Shown in pieces: positions 7,218 to 17,369 of a stretch of DNA of 64,000 nt; position 1 is the stretch's first letter; each line of letters starts with the position of its first letter. The DNA comes from Bacteroidota bacterium (GTDB lineage Bacteria; Bacteroidota; Bacteroidia; Bacteroidales; JAGONC01): assembly GCA_026391695.1 (NCBI GenBank), contig JAPLDP010000086.1, forward strand, positions 1-64,000, read 5' to 3'. Below the pieces are notes generated by a model. The model saw only the letters and a program-made list of their open reading frames with translations, was not told the DNA's origin and did no database searches. Made by a program: the position numbers and the translations under genes.

Positions 7218-8792
7218 ATGAAAAAGCTGTTACAACTTATCAGATTGCATTTCCTTATTGGGATATTGCTTGTCAGTTTAACTGCAAATGCTCAGAATTA
7301 CAAGTATCCCTGGGCTGTCGGTGTAAGCTGGCACTGGGTCGATTTCTGGGCCGTGGAATTACCTGTCCGCGACCAGCTCACTCAAGCCCATTGGGTGGGT
7401 GAGGTATTACCGTCAAAAATATCGGTCGGACGTTCTCTTATCCCCTCTCTCACTTTAGAAGGTAACTTTGGATTTATGCAGTATGAAAATTCGAAGATTC
7501 GTTGGGGTGGCAACCCGAATCATGCTACTGATTCGGTCCTTCTGATTAATAACTTCCTTTGGTATGCTAACATTGAATTACAGTACCAGTTTGCCAATGG
7601 ATATCTACTGAATAAAAATTCCTTTTTTACACCCTACATTTTTGGTGCAATTGGTGCGACCGGTATTGATGAAAAACCGTACCTCACTTTCGGTCCTGGC
7701 ATTGGGCTTGAATTCTGGCCCTATAAACTGATTGGCATTAATTTTACAGCCGCTTATAAATATTTGACTGATTTCCAAGATTATATGAATTATTCTGTTG
7801 GCCTGAAAGTCAGGTTTGGAAAGGCAAAAGACACTGATAAAGATGGTATTTCAGATAAGGATGATGCCTGCCCATATGTATGGGGCCTTGAAAAATTTAA
7901 TGGCTGCCCGGATACGGATGGCGATGGTTTGGTGGATAGCCTCGATCGTTGCCCGACACAACCAGGACCCCTCGAATTTAAAGGTTGCCCTGACAGGGAC
8001 AAAGATGGGATACCGGATATCGACGACAAATGTCCTGACATAGCCGGACCTGTTGAATTAAAGGGTTGTCCTGACAAAGATAAAGATGGTATTCCGGATA
8101 TGGATGACAGATGTCCTGACATACCCGGACCTGTTGAATCAAATGGTTGCCCTGACAGAGATAAAGACGGTATTCCGGATATTGATGACAGGTGTCCTGA
8201 TATACCCGGACCGGTAGAATTTAAAGGATGCCCGGATTCAGATAAAGATGGTATACCGGATATTGATGATGCATGTCCGACAGAACCGGGGGTGATCGCA
8301 TTACAGGGATGTCCTGATACAGATGGCGATGGCATAATAGACAAAGATGATAAATGCCCGAAAGAGAAAGGACCTAAGGAAAATAACGGCTGTCCTGTGA
8401 TTGAGAAAATCACGGTAATTGATACGGTCAAGGTTAAACAAATTGAAAAAACCCTGCAGAGCTTCGCTGACCTCATTGAGTTTGAAACAGGTAAGTATGT
8501 CATCAAGCCGATATCTTATCCGAAGCTTGATAACATCGTTAAGATCATGGGCGAATATCCAAACTCAAAATTCACCATTGATGGTCACACCGATGATGTT
8601 GGCAGTGATGCTTCTAACCAGACCTTATCAGAGAACCGTGCCATGGCTGTAAGGCAATACTTTATTGATAAAGGCATCGATGGAAGCCGGTTAGCTGCTG
8701 CCGGATATGGCGAATCGCGACCCAGAGATACCAATGCCACAGTTGAAGGCCGAGCAAGGAACAGACGTGTTGAAATACACCTTGCTCAATAG
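7218..8792 (+). CDS. OmpA-family outer membrane protein with thrombospondin-3 repeats
   Basis: A 524-residue protein. The signal peptide ends near LTANAQ (residue 26). Residues 27-200 form an outer-membrane beta-barrel-like domain, ending YSVGLKVRFGKA. About 204-396 hold seven aspartate-rich thrombospondin type 3 repeats of about 23 residues (pattern GCPDxDxDGIPDxDDxCPD), which bind calcium in the family. About 415-524 are the OmpA C-terminal peptidoglycan-binding domain, with TIDGHTDDVGSDASNQTLSE and RNRRVEI. It should tether the outer membrane to the wall. It has its own promoter and terminator, so it is a single-gene unit. The high sequence similarity between repeats makes the region prone to recombination. 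Confidence 0.92.
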   Translation: MKKLLQLIRLHFLIGILLVSLTANAQNYKYPWAVGVSWHWVDFWAVELPVRDQLTQAHWVGEVLPSKISVGRSLIPSLTLEGNFGFMQYENSKIRWGGNPNHATDSVLLINNFLWYANIELQYQFANGYLLNKNSFFTPYIFGAIGATGIDEKPYLTFGPGIGLEFWPYKLIGINFTAAYKYLTDFQDYMNYSVGLKVRFGKAKDTDKDGISDKDDACPYVWGLEKFNGCPDTDGDGLVDSLDRCPTQPGPLEFKGCPDRDKDGIPDIDDKCPDIAGPVELKGCPDKDKDGIPDMDDRCPDIPGPVESNGCPDRDKDGIPDIDDRCPDIPGPVEFKGCPDSDKDGIPDIDDACPTEPGVIALQGCPDTDGDGIIDKDDKCPKEKGPKENNGCPVIEKITVIDTVKVKQIEKTLQSFADLIEFETGKYVIKPISYPKLDNIVKIMGEYPNSKFTIDGHTDDVGSDASNQTLSENRAMAVRQYFIDKGIDGSRLAAAGYGESRPRDTNATVEGRARNRRVEIHLAQ

Positions 8793-8818
8793 TACAAATT
8801 AACAGTCTGCTCATAATT

Positions 8819-8856
8819 AAAAGGGCTGTCCACTTTATTGCGGATTGCCCTTTTTT
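8819..8856 (+). terminator. Terminator after the OmpA-family gene
   Basis: AAAAGGGC (8819-8826) pairs with GCCCTTTT (8847-8854) across a 20-base loop and is followed by T residues to 8856. It lies 27 bases after the stop codon. The remaining 8793-9077 gap otherwise holds only the next promoter. Confidence 0.7.
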
Positions 8857-8988
8857 ATATGTGTTACCCGGAATATCTTTATCAATAAAAACCAATATCA
8901 CTAAGGTATTTTAAAGGTGGACCCTGATGTTTTTTCAATATAGTGAAATAAAAAAATTATTGTATTGTAATAAATTTTAATTTTACTA

Positions 8989-9019
8989 TTTGATATAAAT
9001 ATTATCTTTAATATCTTCG
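8989..9019 (+). promoter_or_regulatory. Promoter of the lipoprotein gene
   Basis: TTTG (8989-8992), 19 bases, TATCTTCG (9012-9019). It matches the Bacteroidota consensus with one change in the -7 box. Predicted start near 9025, about 53 bases before the ATG. Confidence 0.65.
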
Positions 9020-9077
9020 TGTTTAATTTCATAAGTACCGAATACATCTTTTTACTAATTTTTAAAATAATAAAACT

Positions 9078-10850
9078 ATGAGACAGTTTGATTTACGCGT
9101 TTTAGCTTTTCTTTCCATCTTCATCTTCTTTTTATCCAGTTGTGTTACAACAAAATTACCGGAAGCCTATAAAACAACGCCTCCGGTACTGGAAATGAAA
9201 GGTGGAAAAATTGATGTCAGTGTTCAGGCGACTATCCCGCCGAAATCCTTTAATAAGAAAGATAAGGTAGAATTTACTCCTGTTCTAAAGTATGCCGGGC
9301 AGGAAAAACAGCTCAAGACCATTACCCTTGTTGGTGAAAAGTACAAAGGGGAAGGCGACGTTATTTATAAAAAGGCAGGTGGCACAATCAAATACAGTGA
9401 TATTATCGATTATGTACCTGATATGGATGTGTCAGAACTGATGGTGGCTCCGAAACTCTACAAAAAGGGGAAAAACCTTGTACAGCTTGCTGAAGTAAAA
9501 CTCGCTGACGGGGTCATTCATACGTCAGACTTTATTATGCATGACGAGGATCTTTTGCATGCTGACAGAAAAACCTGCGAAGCCTTAAAAATGGATTGTT
9601 CGGAGTATTATGAGAAAGAAACTCTCATAAGCAAATCGGGCATTATCTACTTTAAGGTTAATATGAATAATCTGGATTTGAAACTGCCTTTAAATAAAGA
9701 TCCCAAAGCTGCTGAACAGCTCAAAGCTTTCAAAGATTATATTGCACAGGGCTGGAAGATCAAGAGTGTAAATCTCGATGCATGGGCCTCACCTGAAGGT
9801 GAAGAAACATTTAATGCCGGGCTGTCGAACCGCAGGGCAGAAACCGGCAAGAAATACTTTATTGATATGATAAAGGAACTGGCCAAACAAAAAGAAACAA
9901 AGGTTACTATTAAAGATCCTGAAAAAGAACTTCAGCTTACTCCTGTTGGCCATGGCGAAGACTGGGATGGCTTCGTGAAAGCAGTTGAAGGATCCGGTAT
10001 CAAGGAAAAAAATACCATACTTAATGTGGTCAGATCTCAGCCTGATGTTAACAAGAGGGAACAGGAGATCCGCAATATGACATTAGTGTATAAAGAGATA
10101 GCAGATGAGATCCTTCCTGCTCTCAGGAGGGTGATGATGAAAGTAACCTGCTATGAGCCAAAAAAATCAGACGAGGAGATCGCCAGATTGGCAACCACAA
10201 ATCCTTCTGCGTTAACGGATAAGGAATTGCTTTATGCCGGAACACTAACCGAAAATCTGGATACCAAACTACAGATTTACAAAGCGTATATCAACCTGTA
10301 TCCAAATGACTGGAAAGGATTGAATAATACCGCATGGGCTTATCTGATGCAAGGTAAACCTGGCGATGCCCAGCCATTACTTGAAAAAGCCAATCAGGTC
10401 AAGCCGAATAATCCGATGATTATCAACAACCTGGGCGCAGTTGCTTCGAAAAATAAAGATTTTACCAAGGCTGAAACTTATTACGGACAGGCTAAGAACC
10501 TCGGTGTAAAGGAAGATTATAATATGGGTATCATGCTTATTCCCAAAGGTGAATTTGATAAGGCCCTTACCATGATGGCAGGCAAGAAATGCAATTATAA
10601 TATCGCTCTTGCCAAATTAATCAAGGGAGATAATTCAGGTGCCGAGGCTGAATTAAAGTGTGCTCCGGATAATGCCCAGACTTTTTATCTGAAAGCCGTT
10701 CTGGGTGCCAGAACCGACAATACCACCATGCTGTATGACAATCTGGGCAAGGCCATCAATGCTGATGGCGCTTACAAGGCAATGGCCATAAGAGACAGAG
10801 AATTCCTTAAGTATTTCAACGAACCCAACTTCCAGAATGCGGTGAAATAA
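9078..10850 (+). CDS. Outer membrane lipoprotein, OmpA-like domain and TPRs
   Basis: A 590-residue protein with a lipobox (FFLSSC, Cys22). Residues 30-180 look like a beta-rich domain. About 190-360 resemble an OmpA-type fold interrupted by an insertion, with WASPEGEETFNAGLSNRRAETG matching the region where OmpA has its NxxLSxxRA helix. About 385-590 carry tetratricopeptide repeats (WKGLNNTAWAYLMQGKPGDA). Proteins of this layout in Bacteroidota are envelope-linked and often secretion- or wall-associated; I do not assign a precise function. It lies between its own promoter and a strong terminator, next to the OmpA-family gene. Confidence 0.75.
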   Translation: MRQFDLRVLAFLSIFIFFLSSCVTTKLPEAYKTTPPVLEMKGGKIDVSVQATIPPKSFNKKDKVEFTPVLKYAGQEKQLKTITLVGEKYKGEGDVIYKKAGGTIKYSDIIDYVPDMDVSELMVAPKLYKKGKNLVQLAEVKLADGVIHTSDFIMHDEDLLHADRKTCEALKMDCSEYYEKETLISKSGIIYFKVNMNNLDLKLPLNKDPKAAEQLKAFKDYIAQGWKIKSVNLDAWASPEGEETFNAGLSNRRAETGKKYFIDMIKELAKQKETKVTIKDPEKELQLTPVGHGEDWDGFVKAVEGSGIKEKNTILNVVRSQPDVNKREQEIRNMTLVYKEIADEILPALRRVMMKVTCYEPKKSDEEIARLATTNPSALTDKELLYAGTLTENLDTKLQIYKAYINLYPNDWKGLNNTAWAYLMQGKPGDAQPLLEKANQVKPNNPMIINNLGAVASKNKDFTKAETYYGQAKNLGVKEDYNMGIMLIPKGEFDKALTMMAGKKCNYNIALAKLIKGDNSGAEAELKCAPDNAQTFYLKAVLGARTDNTTMLYDNLGKAINADGAYKAMAIRDREFLKYFNEPNFQNAVK

Positions 10851-10872
10851 TCATCCATTCTACATTCTATGG

Positions 10873-10909
10873 ATCCCGGGGATTTCATCAAATCTCCGGG
10901 ATTTTTTTT
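10873..10909 (+). terminator. Strong terminator between convergent genes
   Basis: ATCCCGG (10873-10879) pairs with CCGGGAT (10896-10902), with further pairing of GATTT/AAATC inside, followed by eight T (10902-10909). It ends the lipoprotein transcript. The converging kinase gene stops at 10908, inside the T-run. Confidence 0.8.
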
Positions 10910-11543
10910 ACCCCAGCCGGATCCGGTAAATGCCTACTGTATACTCCTGAAAAATTACCTCTTTTATTGCGGCATAATGTGCCGGGTTATTGATGAAATC
11001 AATCCTGTTGACATCAAGAACGAGTATCCGCAAATCCTGCTGCTGCTTTATATAATCAAAATAGCTTTGCTGAATGACCTCCAGGTATGATGACTGTATG
11101 CTCTGCTCATACGACCGTCCCCTCAGACTGATATTCAGAAGAAGCCGGTCAATATCCACATGCAAATATACCAGCAGATCAGGCTTAGGTAGATTTGACA
11201 TGATAATATTAAAAAGTCTTGCGAACAAGAACATTTCGTCGTCATGAATAGTCTGCCGCGCAAAAATCAGTGATTTGTTGATATAATAATCGGAAATGGT
11301 AAATGACCGGAAAAGATCCTGACGTAAAAGATCAACTTTCAACTGCTGATACCTGGCTGCCAGAAAGGATAATTCGAGAGGAAAGGCATATTTATCAGGA
11401 TCTTTATAAAATTTGGGAAGAAAAGGATTATCTTCAAATTGTTCCAGTATCAATTTTGCATTATACTGTTGAGCAATCTGTGTAGCCAGCGAAGTCTTAC
11501 CGGCTCCGATATTGCCTTCGATGCAAATATAATTGTAAAGCAT
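10908..11543 (-). CDS. Deoxynucleoside kinase (deoxyadenosine/deoxyguanosine type)
   Basis: A 211-residue member of the dNK/dGK/dAK family, which phosphorylates deoxynucleosides for salvage. The P-loop is GNIGAGKTS (10-18). A Glu-Gln-Phe segment follows (LILEQFEDNPFLPKFYKD), then an SDYYINKSLIFA stretch corresponding to the DRS/DYY substrate-binding region, and a lid with RGRSYEQSI. Length is normal. It lies just downstream of folK, a pairing seen in Bacteroidota, and the two are probably co-transcribed with a 52-bp gap. Substrate preference cannot be read safely from the sequence. Confidence 0.88.
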   Translation of the reverse strand: MLYNYICIEGNIGAGKTSLATQIAQQYNAKLILEQFEDNPFLPKFYKDPDKYAFPLELSFLAARYQQLKVDLLRQDLFRSFTISDYYINKSLIFARQTIHDDEMFLFARLFNIIMSNLPKPDLLVYLHVDIDRLLLNISLRGRSYEQSIQSSYLEVIQQSYFDYIKQQQDLRILVLDVNRIDFINNPAHYAAIKEVIFQEYTVGIYRIRLG

Positions 11544-11595
11544 TGACTATGAACAATTAATGATTAATGATTCATGTTTTATGAAATTCGGAAAT

Positions 11596-12081
11596 TTATC
11601 CGACTTTAGAAACCTTAAGTCGATCATCACATTCATTTAAAAGAACAGATACAGGTTTATTGAATACAGGATGTACCAGGTCTGGTGCTATTTCTGCCAA
11701 AGGAATAAGTGTAAAAAGCCTTTTGTGCAATTCCGGGTGAGGGACGATCAAATCTTTTTCATAAATGACCTGGTTATCGAAAAATAAAATATCAATATCA
11801 ATAGATCGGGAAGCATAACGATTTTCAGATCTCTTTCTTCCGAGGGAATTTTCGATCAGGAGGACAGTTTCAAGAATCTCTGACGGGGTGGCAGATGTTT
11901 CTGCAATGATCACCTGGTTCAGAAAATAATTTTCACCGGCGAAACCCCACGGTTCAGTTTCATAAACGGATGATTGATTCAAGATATGTCCAATATGTTG
12001 CCTGATCTGAAGAGCGGCTTTTTTCAGCATGACCTCCCTGGCGCCTAAATTACTCCCCAGAAGCAGATATACTTTACTCAT
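11596..12081 (-). CDS. folK: Dihydropterin pyrophosphokinase (HPPK)
   Basis: A 161-residue protein that transfers pyrophosphate from ATP to 6-hydroxymethyl-7,8-dihydropterin in folate synthesis. It begins KVYLLLGSNLGARE, the family N-terminus. The middle has YETEPWGF. The signature region near residues 85-100 reads RYASRSIDIDILFFDN, with the Asp-x-Asp pair that binds magnesium. VPHPELHKRLFTLIPLAEI is the usual closing motif. Length is normal. It is divergent from sppA across a 99-bp gap. Confidence 0.95.
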   Translation of the reverse strand: MSKVYLLLGSNLGAREVMLKKAALQIRQHIGHILNQSSVYETEPWGFAGENYFLNQVIIAETSATPSEILETVLLIENSLGRKRSENRYASRSIDIDILFFDNQVIYEKDLIVPHPELHKRLFTLIPLAEIAPDLVHPVFNKPVSVLLNECDDRLKVSKVG

Positions 12082-12180
12082 ATTGAAATATCTGAAAAAA
12101 GGATAATCAAAAATACAATAAGATTGGAATCGTGTATTACTTTTTTATAATTTCATACCCACATTTAAAATTAACCGGAA

Positions 12181-13959
12181 ATGAAAGATTTTTTCAAATT
12201 TATGTTCGCATCAATGTTGGGTTTTATTCTGACTTTGATTATCCTGTTTCTCATTTTCATCGTGATTGTCTTTTCTGCTGTTTCCATGTCAGGCTCAAAG
12301 GATGTGGTGATGATACCGGCAAAATCATTACTTTATCTGAAATTCGAAAACCCTGTTCCTGACCGGGCTCCAAAATCAATCAATCCGTTTGACTTTTCAA
12401 ACTTTGCTTTCGAAAAGATCATGGGGCTGAATGATATTCTCAGGAACATTGAAAAAGCCAAGAATGATCCTAACATAAAAGGCATTTACCTTGAACTGAG
12501 TGTTATTCCATCGGGCATCTCCACCATTGAAGAGATACGCAATAAGTTACTGGAATTCAAAGAATCGGGTAAATTCATCATCTGTTATGGTGAAGTATTC
12601 ACGCAAGGGGCATACTATATGGCTACCATTGCCGATAAAATATACATGCATCCTAAAGGAGTCATGCAGTTCAAGGGTGTGAATGCCGAGCTGATGTTCC
12701 TCAAGGGAACGCTCGAAAAGCTTGATATTCAGGTTCAGATCATCCGGCCTGCAGGAAATAAATATAAAAGTGCTGTTGAGCCATTCTTCCTTGAAAAAAT
12801 GAGTGATGCCAACCGTGAACAGATCATGGCTTATGTTGGTGATGTATGGAACCATATCGTGAAGGGCGTATCGGAGTGCAGGAACCTGCCGGTTAATGAA
12901 ATAAATGCCATTGCCGACAGCCTGTTGGTCAAAAATTCGGAGGATGCACTAAAATACAGATTTATTGATGGACTGATGTATAAGGATGAGTTACAGGCTG
13001 AACTCAGAAATCTTCTGAATCTGCCGGAAAACAAAAAGATCAGCCTTGTCAAGCTGTCGAAATATGATGGGGTTATACTGAAAGATACAAAGCCGAAGTT
13101 TACGTCCAATAAAATTGCTGTGGTTTATGCTTTGGGTGATATAGCAGGTGGTGAAGGGGATGATAACAGCATCGGATCGGAGAGGTTGTCGGAGGCTATC
13201 CGTCAAGCGCGGAAAGACAGCACTGTAAAAGCCATTGTTTTCCGCGTCAATTCACCTGGTGGTGATGCCCTCGCATCAGATGTCATTCGCCGCGAAATTG
13301 AACTGGCAAAAAAAGTTAAACCGGTTGTCGCATCTTATGGCGATGTGGCAGCTTCGGGAGGATACTGGATATCCTGCAACGCCGACAAGATCATCGCCGA
13401 TGAAACAACATTAACCGGATCGATTGGAGTGTGGGGAATAATTCCAAATTTTCAGGGACTTCTGAATAAAAAACTGGGTATCACAATGGATAATGTCCAG
13501 ACCAATAAAAATTCCGGCTTTCCTTCTGTTACCAGGCCTATGACAGATTACGAATCTTCCATTATGCAATCGTATGTTGATGATACTTATTCGGATTTCC
13601 TGAATCTTGTATCCGGCGCACGCAGCATGACAACCGACAGTGTAAATGCTATTGGACAGGGCCGCATTTGGAGTGCCTCCGATGCAAAAGCCATTGGTTT
13701 GATTGATGATTTTGGAGGAATAGAAAAAGCCATAAAACTGGCTGGGGAAATGGCCGGAATTACCGATTATAAGTTACTCTCACTTCCCCGACAAAAAGAT
13801 CTCTTCCAGCAAATCATTGAAGGGCTGACTGGAAGAGGTGAATCCTCCATCATTAAAAAAGAACTTGGCGAAAATTACAGATATTATCAACTTATCAGAA
13901 ATGTCACCCATTTAGATGGTATTCAGGCCAGAATGCCTTTTGAAATGACCATCAATTAG
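12181..13959 (+). CDS. sppA: Signal peptide peptidase SppA, long (67K) type
   Basis: A 592-residue inner-membrane serine protease that digests released signal peptides. One N-terminal membrane helix (about 10-38) is followed by two ClpP-like halves. The catalytic Lys is 196 (NKYKSAVEPF) and the catalytic Ser is 392 (VAASGGYW), both present, so the Ser-Lys dyad is intact. The oligomer-forming NSPGGDA motif precedes the Ser. Length equals the E. coli type. Six bases separate it from the next gene, so the secreted-protein genes downstream may share its transcript. Confidence 0.95.
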   Translation: MKDFFKFMFASMLGFILTLIILFLIFIVIVFSAVSMSGSKDVVMIPAKSLLYLKFENPVPDRAPKSINPFDFSNFAFEKIMGLNDILRNIEKAKNDPNIKGIYLELSVIPSGISTIEEIRNKLLEFKESGKFIICYGEVFTQGAYYMATIADKIYMHPKGVMQFKGVNAELMFLKGTLEKLDIQVQIIRPAGNKYKSAVEPFFLEKMSDANREQIMAYVGDVWNHIVKGVSECRNLPVNEINAIADSLLVKNSEDALKYRFIDGLMYKDELQAELRNLLNLPENKKISLVKLSKYDGVILKDTKPKFTSNKIAVVYALGDIAGGEGDDNSIGSERLSEAIRQARKDSTVKAIVFRVNSPGGDALASDVIRREIELAKKVKPVVASYGDVAASGGYWISCNADKIIADETTLTGSIGVWGIIPNFQGLLNKKLGITMDNVQTNKNSGFPSVTRPMTDYESSIMQSYVDDTYSDFLNLVSGARSMTTDSVNAIGQGRIWSASDAKAIGLIDDFGGIEKAIKLAGEMAGITDYKLLSLPRQKDLFQQIIEGLTGRGESSIIKKELGENYRYYQLIRNVTHLDGIQARMPFEMTIN

Positions 13960-13965
13960 ACTATC

Positions 13966-14907
13966 ATGAAAAACCATTACTTAACAATGATACTTATAGT
14001 TTTGGGATTGTCAGGATTTTCCCAGACGCAGCCGCAGTTGGAAAATCCGGGTTTTGAGTCGTGGGAAAACGCGGGAACGGTGGTGGATGAACCTACAGAC
14101 TGGAGTTCAATAAAGACCTCGGATAATGAACAGCTTAACAATGCTGCTCCGCAGGTTTGGGAACAAAGCACAGAAGCTCATACCGGCAGTTATTCGGTGA
14201 GGCTTGAAAACAAATCCACCTTTGGTATTGTGGCAACCGGAACTCTCACCAATGGCCGTGTCCATACCTACCCTATTGCCGACAGCGGTTATGTCTATAC
14301 CATCCCTGATGACCCGCGGTGGTGCACTCCATTTACCGGCAGACCCGACAGTATCGGCGGATGGTTCCGTTTTTATCCCGTCGATAATGATAAAGGTAAA
14401 CTCACAGCTATCCTGCATGTGAATTCAGGTGCATTACCAAAACACGGAACACAGGATAACTGGGTTGCACATGCTGAATATATTTTCCCTCCTGATACAG
14501 TGGATACATGGATGCGTTTTTCGGTTCCGTTCGAATATTTTAAGCCTGATGCACCGCAATTCATCCTGCTTGTCTTGAACTCAGGGTATCGCACCCAGGC
14601 TATTGCAGGAAGTGTTGCCTACTTTGATGATATTGAGCTGATCTATAATCCGGGAAGTATAAATGAAAGCAGCTTACGGGGCGTGAATATCTATTATTAC
14701 GATCACTGCATTTATCTCAAAGAATTACCTGATGATTTATTTAATTCTTCCACATTTTTCCTGATTGATCTTGACGGAAATATTATTCTGACGCAACCTG
14801 TCACTTCTGATGTTTTACCTGTTAATATTCAGCTTCCGGCTGGCATCTACATCGGAAAAATAGCGTATAAAAAAGACACCATATCCATGAAGATATTTAT
14901 TGATTGA
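13966..14907 (+). CDS. Secreted PCMD-like protein with sorting tail
   Basis: A 313-residue protein with a signal peptide (cleavage near GFSQ, residue 20). Residues 25-228 form a beta-rich domain (NPGFESWE, VATGTLTNGRVH, PFTGRPDSIGGWFRF, AYFDDIELIYN) that resembles putative carbohydrate-metabolism/binding (PCMD) domains. The last 80 residues (IYYYDHCIYLKE, ending LPAGIYIGKIAYKKDTISMK) look like a type IX secretion type A sorting domain. A paralogue without the tail lies at 17370-18074, and the TonB receptor sits between them. Probable role is binding a surface substrate for that receptor; inferred from position only. Confidence 0.7.
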   Translation: MKNHYLTMILIVLGLSGFSQTQPQLENPGFESWENAGTVVDEPTDWSSIKTSDNEQLNNAAPQVWEQSTEAHTGSYSVRLENKSTFGIVATGTLTNGRVHTYPIADSGYVYTIPDDPRWCTPFTGRPDSIGGWFRFYPVDNDKGKLTAILHVNSGALPKHGTQDNWVAHAEYIFPPDTVDTWMRFSVPFEYFKPDAPQFILLVLNSGYRTQAIAGSVAYFDDIELIYNPGSINESSLRGVNIYYYDHCIYLKELPDDLFNSSTFFLIDLDGNIILTQPVTSDVLPVNIQLPAGIYIGKIAYKKDTISMKIFID

Positions 14908-14947
14908 CAAGTATCCTGAGCAGTCTTTAAAGACAAATATCCAAGAG

Positions 14948-17356
14948 ATGGCAGTCAGGTATTCATTCATACTCTTCTTTACTCTCTGTTCTGTGCTCCT
15001 GGTGACAGGCCAGGATAAAGGATATTTCAAAGGTGTTGTATTTGATAAAGTGACCAGGGAACCTCTTGTGGGTGTAAATATTATCCAAAAAAGAGATCCT
15101 TCTGTTGGTGCTGCCACTGACTTCGAGGGCAGGTTCCTGATAAGCGTTCTTCCCGGGAAACATACTTTTATTGTCCGTTTCACCGGGATGGCGACCGATA
15201 CCATTAACCTGACCATAAACCCGGGCGACACATGTTACCGGGAAATCGGTCTTGAACCCTATGTGAATGAACTTGAAGGCATTGAGGTTAAAGTCGGTAA
15301 ATATGATAAGAATATTGAAGACCTGACTGTCTCGATGGAGGTCATTAAGGCTCAGCTCATTGAAAGCAAGAACACGAGAAGTATTGAAACAATCCTGGAT
15401 CAAACGCCCGGGTTGAATATTCTTGACGGTGAAGCCCAGATAAGAGGTGGAAGCGGATTTACTTTTGGTGTTGGCAGCAAAGTAGCAGTTTTCATTGATG
15501 AGATGTCAATACTCACCGGTGATGCAGGCAGACCTCTATGGGACATTATTCCTACTGAAAACATTGAACAGATTGAGGTCGTCAAAGGAGCCGCCTCCGT
15601 CCTCTCAGGTTCCAATGCCCTCAGTGGAGCCATCTATATCCGGTCGGCTTATCCAAAGATTAAACCTCTCACCAAAATAGTCTCTTTCGGAGGGTTTTAT
15701 TCCCCTCCTGAAAATCCTGCAGCAAAATGGTGGAAGGACTTTCCTTATTTGGCAGGAGTAAATTTTTTACACTCCAGAATGATAGGCAATTTAGATTTGG
15801 TCATCGGTGGTAATGTCAATTTTGATCATGGATTCCTGGGGCCTCCGAAACCCGGGCCAAAAGTCATTGATACAGTTTCCGACTTCATTAATAGTCAGAT
15901 GGCAACTAATTGGGCAAGGTTTAACTTCAACATACGGTACCGGTCGAAACGTATTCAGGGTCTTAACTATGGGATCAATGGGAATATCATGCAAAACAAC
16001 ACCAATATGGTCATGGCATGGCTCGATGACACATCCGGATTTTATCGGGCTTATCCCGGTGCTGCCATTCTTCAGGACCAATTTCTCTTTTATCTGGATC
16101 CCTTCGCCAGCTTTTTTTCTGAAACAGGCATAAAACACAGCCTCAAAGCCAGGATATTTCACCTCGACAATGACATGAGCAATGACCAGTCGAACCGCAG
16201 CACCGTATTCTTTACGGATTACCAGTTCCATAAGACCTACGGGTTCATGAATAATCTTGAATTCACCGGTGGATTATCGGCTCAATACACCAATTCATTA
16301 GCAAAAATGTATGCCGGGGGAGGGTCGCCTCATAATACCCTACTTAATTTTTCAGTGTATGGCGAATTGGAGGATAATCTCTATAAGACGGTCAACCTGA
16401 CTTTAGGTGCCAGGATCGAATATTTCAGGCTCAATGACTCGGTGACGGATGTCAAACCTATCTTCCGACTGGGGGCCAACATGAAATTATTTCAGGAGAC
16501 TTACCTGCGTTTCTCATATGGCCAGGGTTACCGGTATCCGACCATCGCCGAAAGATTTATCAAAACCTCTATGGGTGCAATTGCAGTGTTTGATAATCCC
16601 GGCCTTGTTCCTGAAAGCAGCTGGAATGCTGAAATGGGTATCAAACAGGCCTTTAAATTCTGGAAATATTTCGGGTATATCGACATTGCTACTTTCTATC
16701 AGGAATACCGCAATACCATTGAATATCTTTTCGGTTTCTGGGATCCGACATATACTTTTGCCGTAGCAGGATTTAGATTTTTAAACACCGGTAAATCCAA
16801 AATAACCGGCATTGATATTTCTGTTTCAGGCGTGGCTAAAATCGGTGATGCCGGACAGTTTACCCTGGTGATCGGATATAATTATATATTACCTAAAACA
16901 CTCGAACCGGATTATGTATTTGCCCATGATTATAATCCGGGAGGTCATACCGATTTCAGTTATAATACCACCAGTGTGGATCCGGGCCATGGAATTTTGA
17001 AATACAGGTTCCTGCACACCATCAAGGCTGACCTGAATTATCAACACGCACAGTGGGCTTTCGGCTACACCCTGAAGTTTTTCAGTAAAATCGAAAACCT
17101 GGATAAATCTATTGAAGAATTTGAACAGGCAACAATTAACTCAGGAGGATCATTACAACCCATTCAATATATGGATTATTTTTACCACCATAACAATGGG
17201 AATGTGATCATGGACGGAAGAATCAGCTATCAGTTTTCAGACCGGCATAAGATTGCTCTTATCAGTGAGAACCTATTAAACCGGACATACTCTTTAAGGC
17301 CTTTAAAAGCTGAGCAAATGAGAACGATGATGGTTCAGTATACCTTGACTTTCTGA
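14948..17356 (+). CDS. TonB-dependent outer membrane receptor
   Basis: An 802-residue receptor from the ATG at 14948, chosen because MAVRYSFILFFTLC is a good signal peptide; a start at 14900 would overlap the previous gene. After the signal comes a carboxypeptidase-D regulatory-like domain (FKGVVFDKVTREPLVGVNII), then the plug (TPGLNILDGEAQIRGGSGF and IEQIEVVKGAASVLSGSNAL), then the 22-strand barrel ending TMMVQYTLTF. No SusD partner is present, so it is not a standard SusCD system. Cargo unknown. It is flanked by two paralogous secreted proteins, which suggests a dedicated uptake locus. Confidence 0.9.
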   Translation: MAVRYSFILFFTLCSVLLVTGQDKGYFKGVVFDKVTREPLVGVNIIQKRDPSVGAATDFEGRFLISVLPGKHTFIVRFTGMATDTINLTINPGDTCYREIGLEPYVNELEGIEVKVGKYDKNIEDLTVSMEVIKAQLIESKNTRSIETILDQTPGLNILDGEAQIRGGSGFTFGVGSKVAVFIDEMSILTGDAGRPLWDIIPTENIEQIEVVKGAASVLSGSNALSGAIYIRSAYPKIKPLTKIVSFGGFYSPPENPAAKWWKDFPYLAGVNFLHSRMIGNLDLVIGGNVNFDHGFLGPPKPGPKVIDTVSDFINSQMATNWARFNFNIRYRSKRIQGLNYGINGNIMQNNTNMVMAWLDDTSGFYRAYPGAAILQDQFLFYLDPFASFFSETGIKHSLKARIFHLDNDMSNDQSNRSTVFFTDYQFHKTYGFMNNLEFTGGLSAQYTNSLAKMYAGGGSPHNTLLNFSVYGELEDNLYKTVNLTLGARIEYFRLNDSVTDVKPIFRLGANMKLFQETYLRFSYGQGYRYPTIAERFIKTSMGAIAVFDNPGLVPESSWNAEMGIKQAFKFWKYFGYIDIATFYQEYRNTIEYLFGFWDPTYTFAVAGFRFLNTGKSKITGIDISVSGVAKIGDAGQFTLVIGYNYILPKTLEPDYVFAHDYNPGGHTDFSYNTTSVDPGHGILKYRFLHTIKADLNYQHAQWAFGYTLKFFSKIENLDKSIEEFEQATINSGGSLQPIQYMDYFYHHNNGNVIMDGRISYQFSDRHKIALISENLLNRTYSLRPLKAEQMRTMMVQYTLTF

Positions 17357-17369
17357 AATTAACACAGAA

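Noticed and set aside
7840-8400. Tandem DNA repeats that might look like a CRISPR-type array
   Set aside because: They are in-frame coding repeats with DxDxDG motifs and no spacers of constant length.
7790-8506. 238-codon minus-strand frame rich in Ser-Gly-His repeats
   Set aside because: Antisense of the thrombospondin-3 repeats; the repeat pattern is a product of the plus-strand gene.
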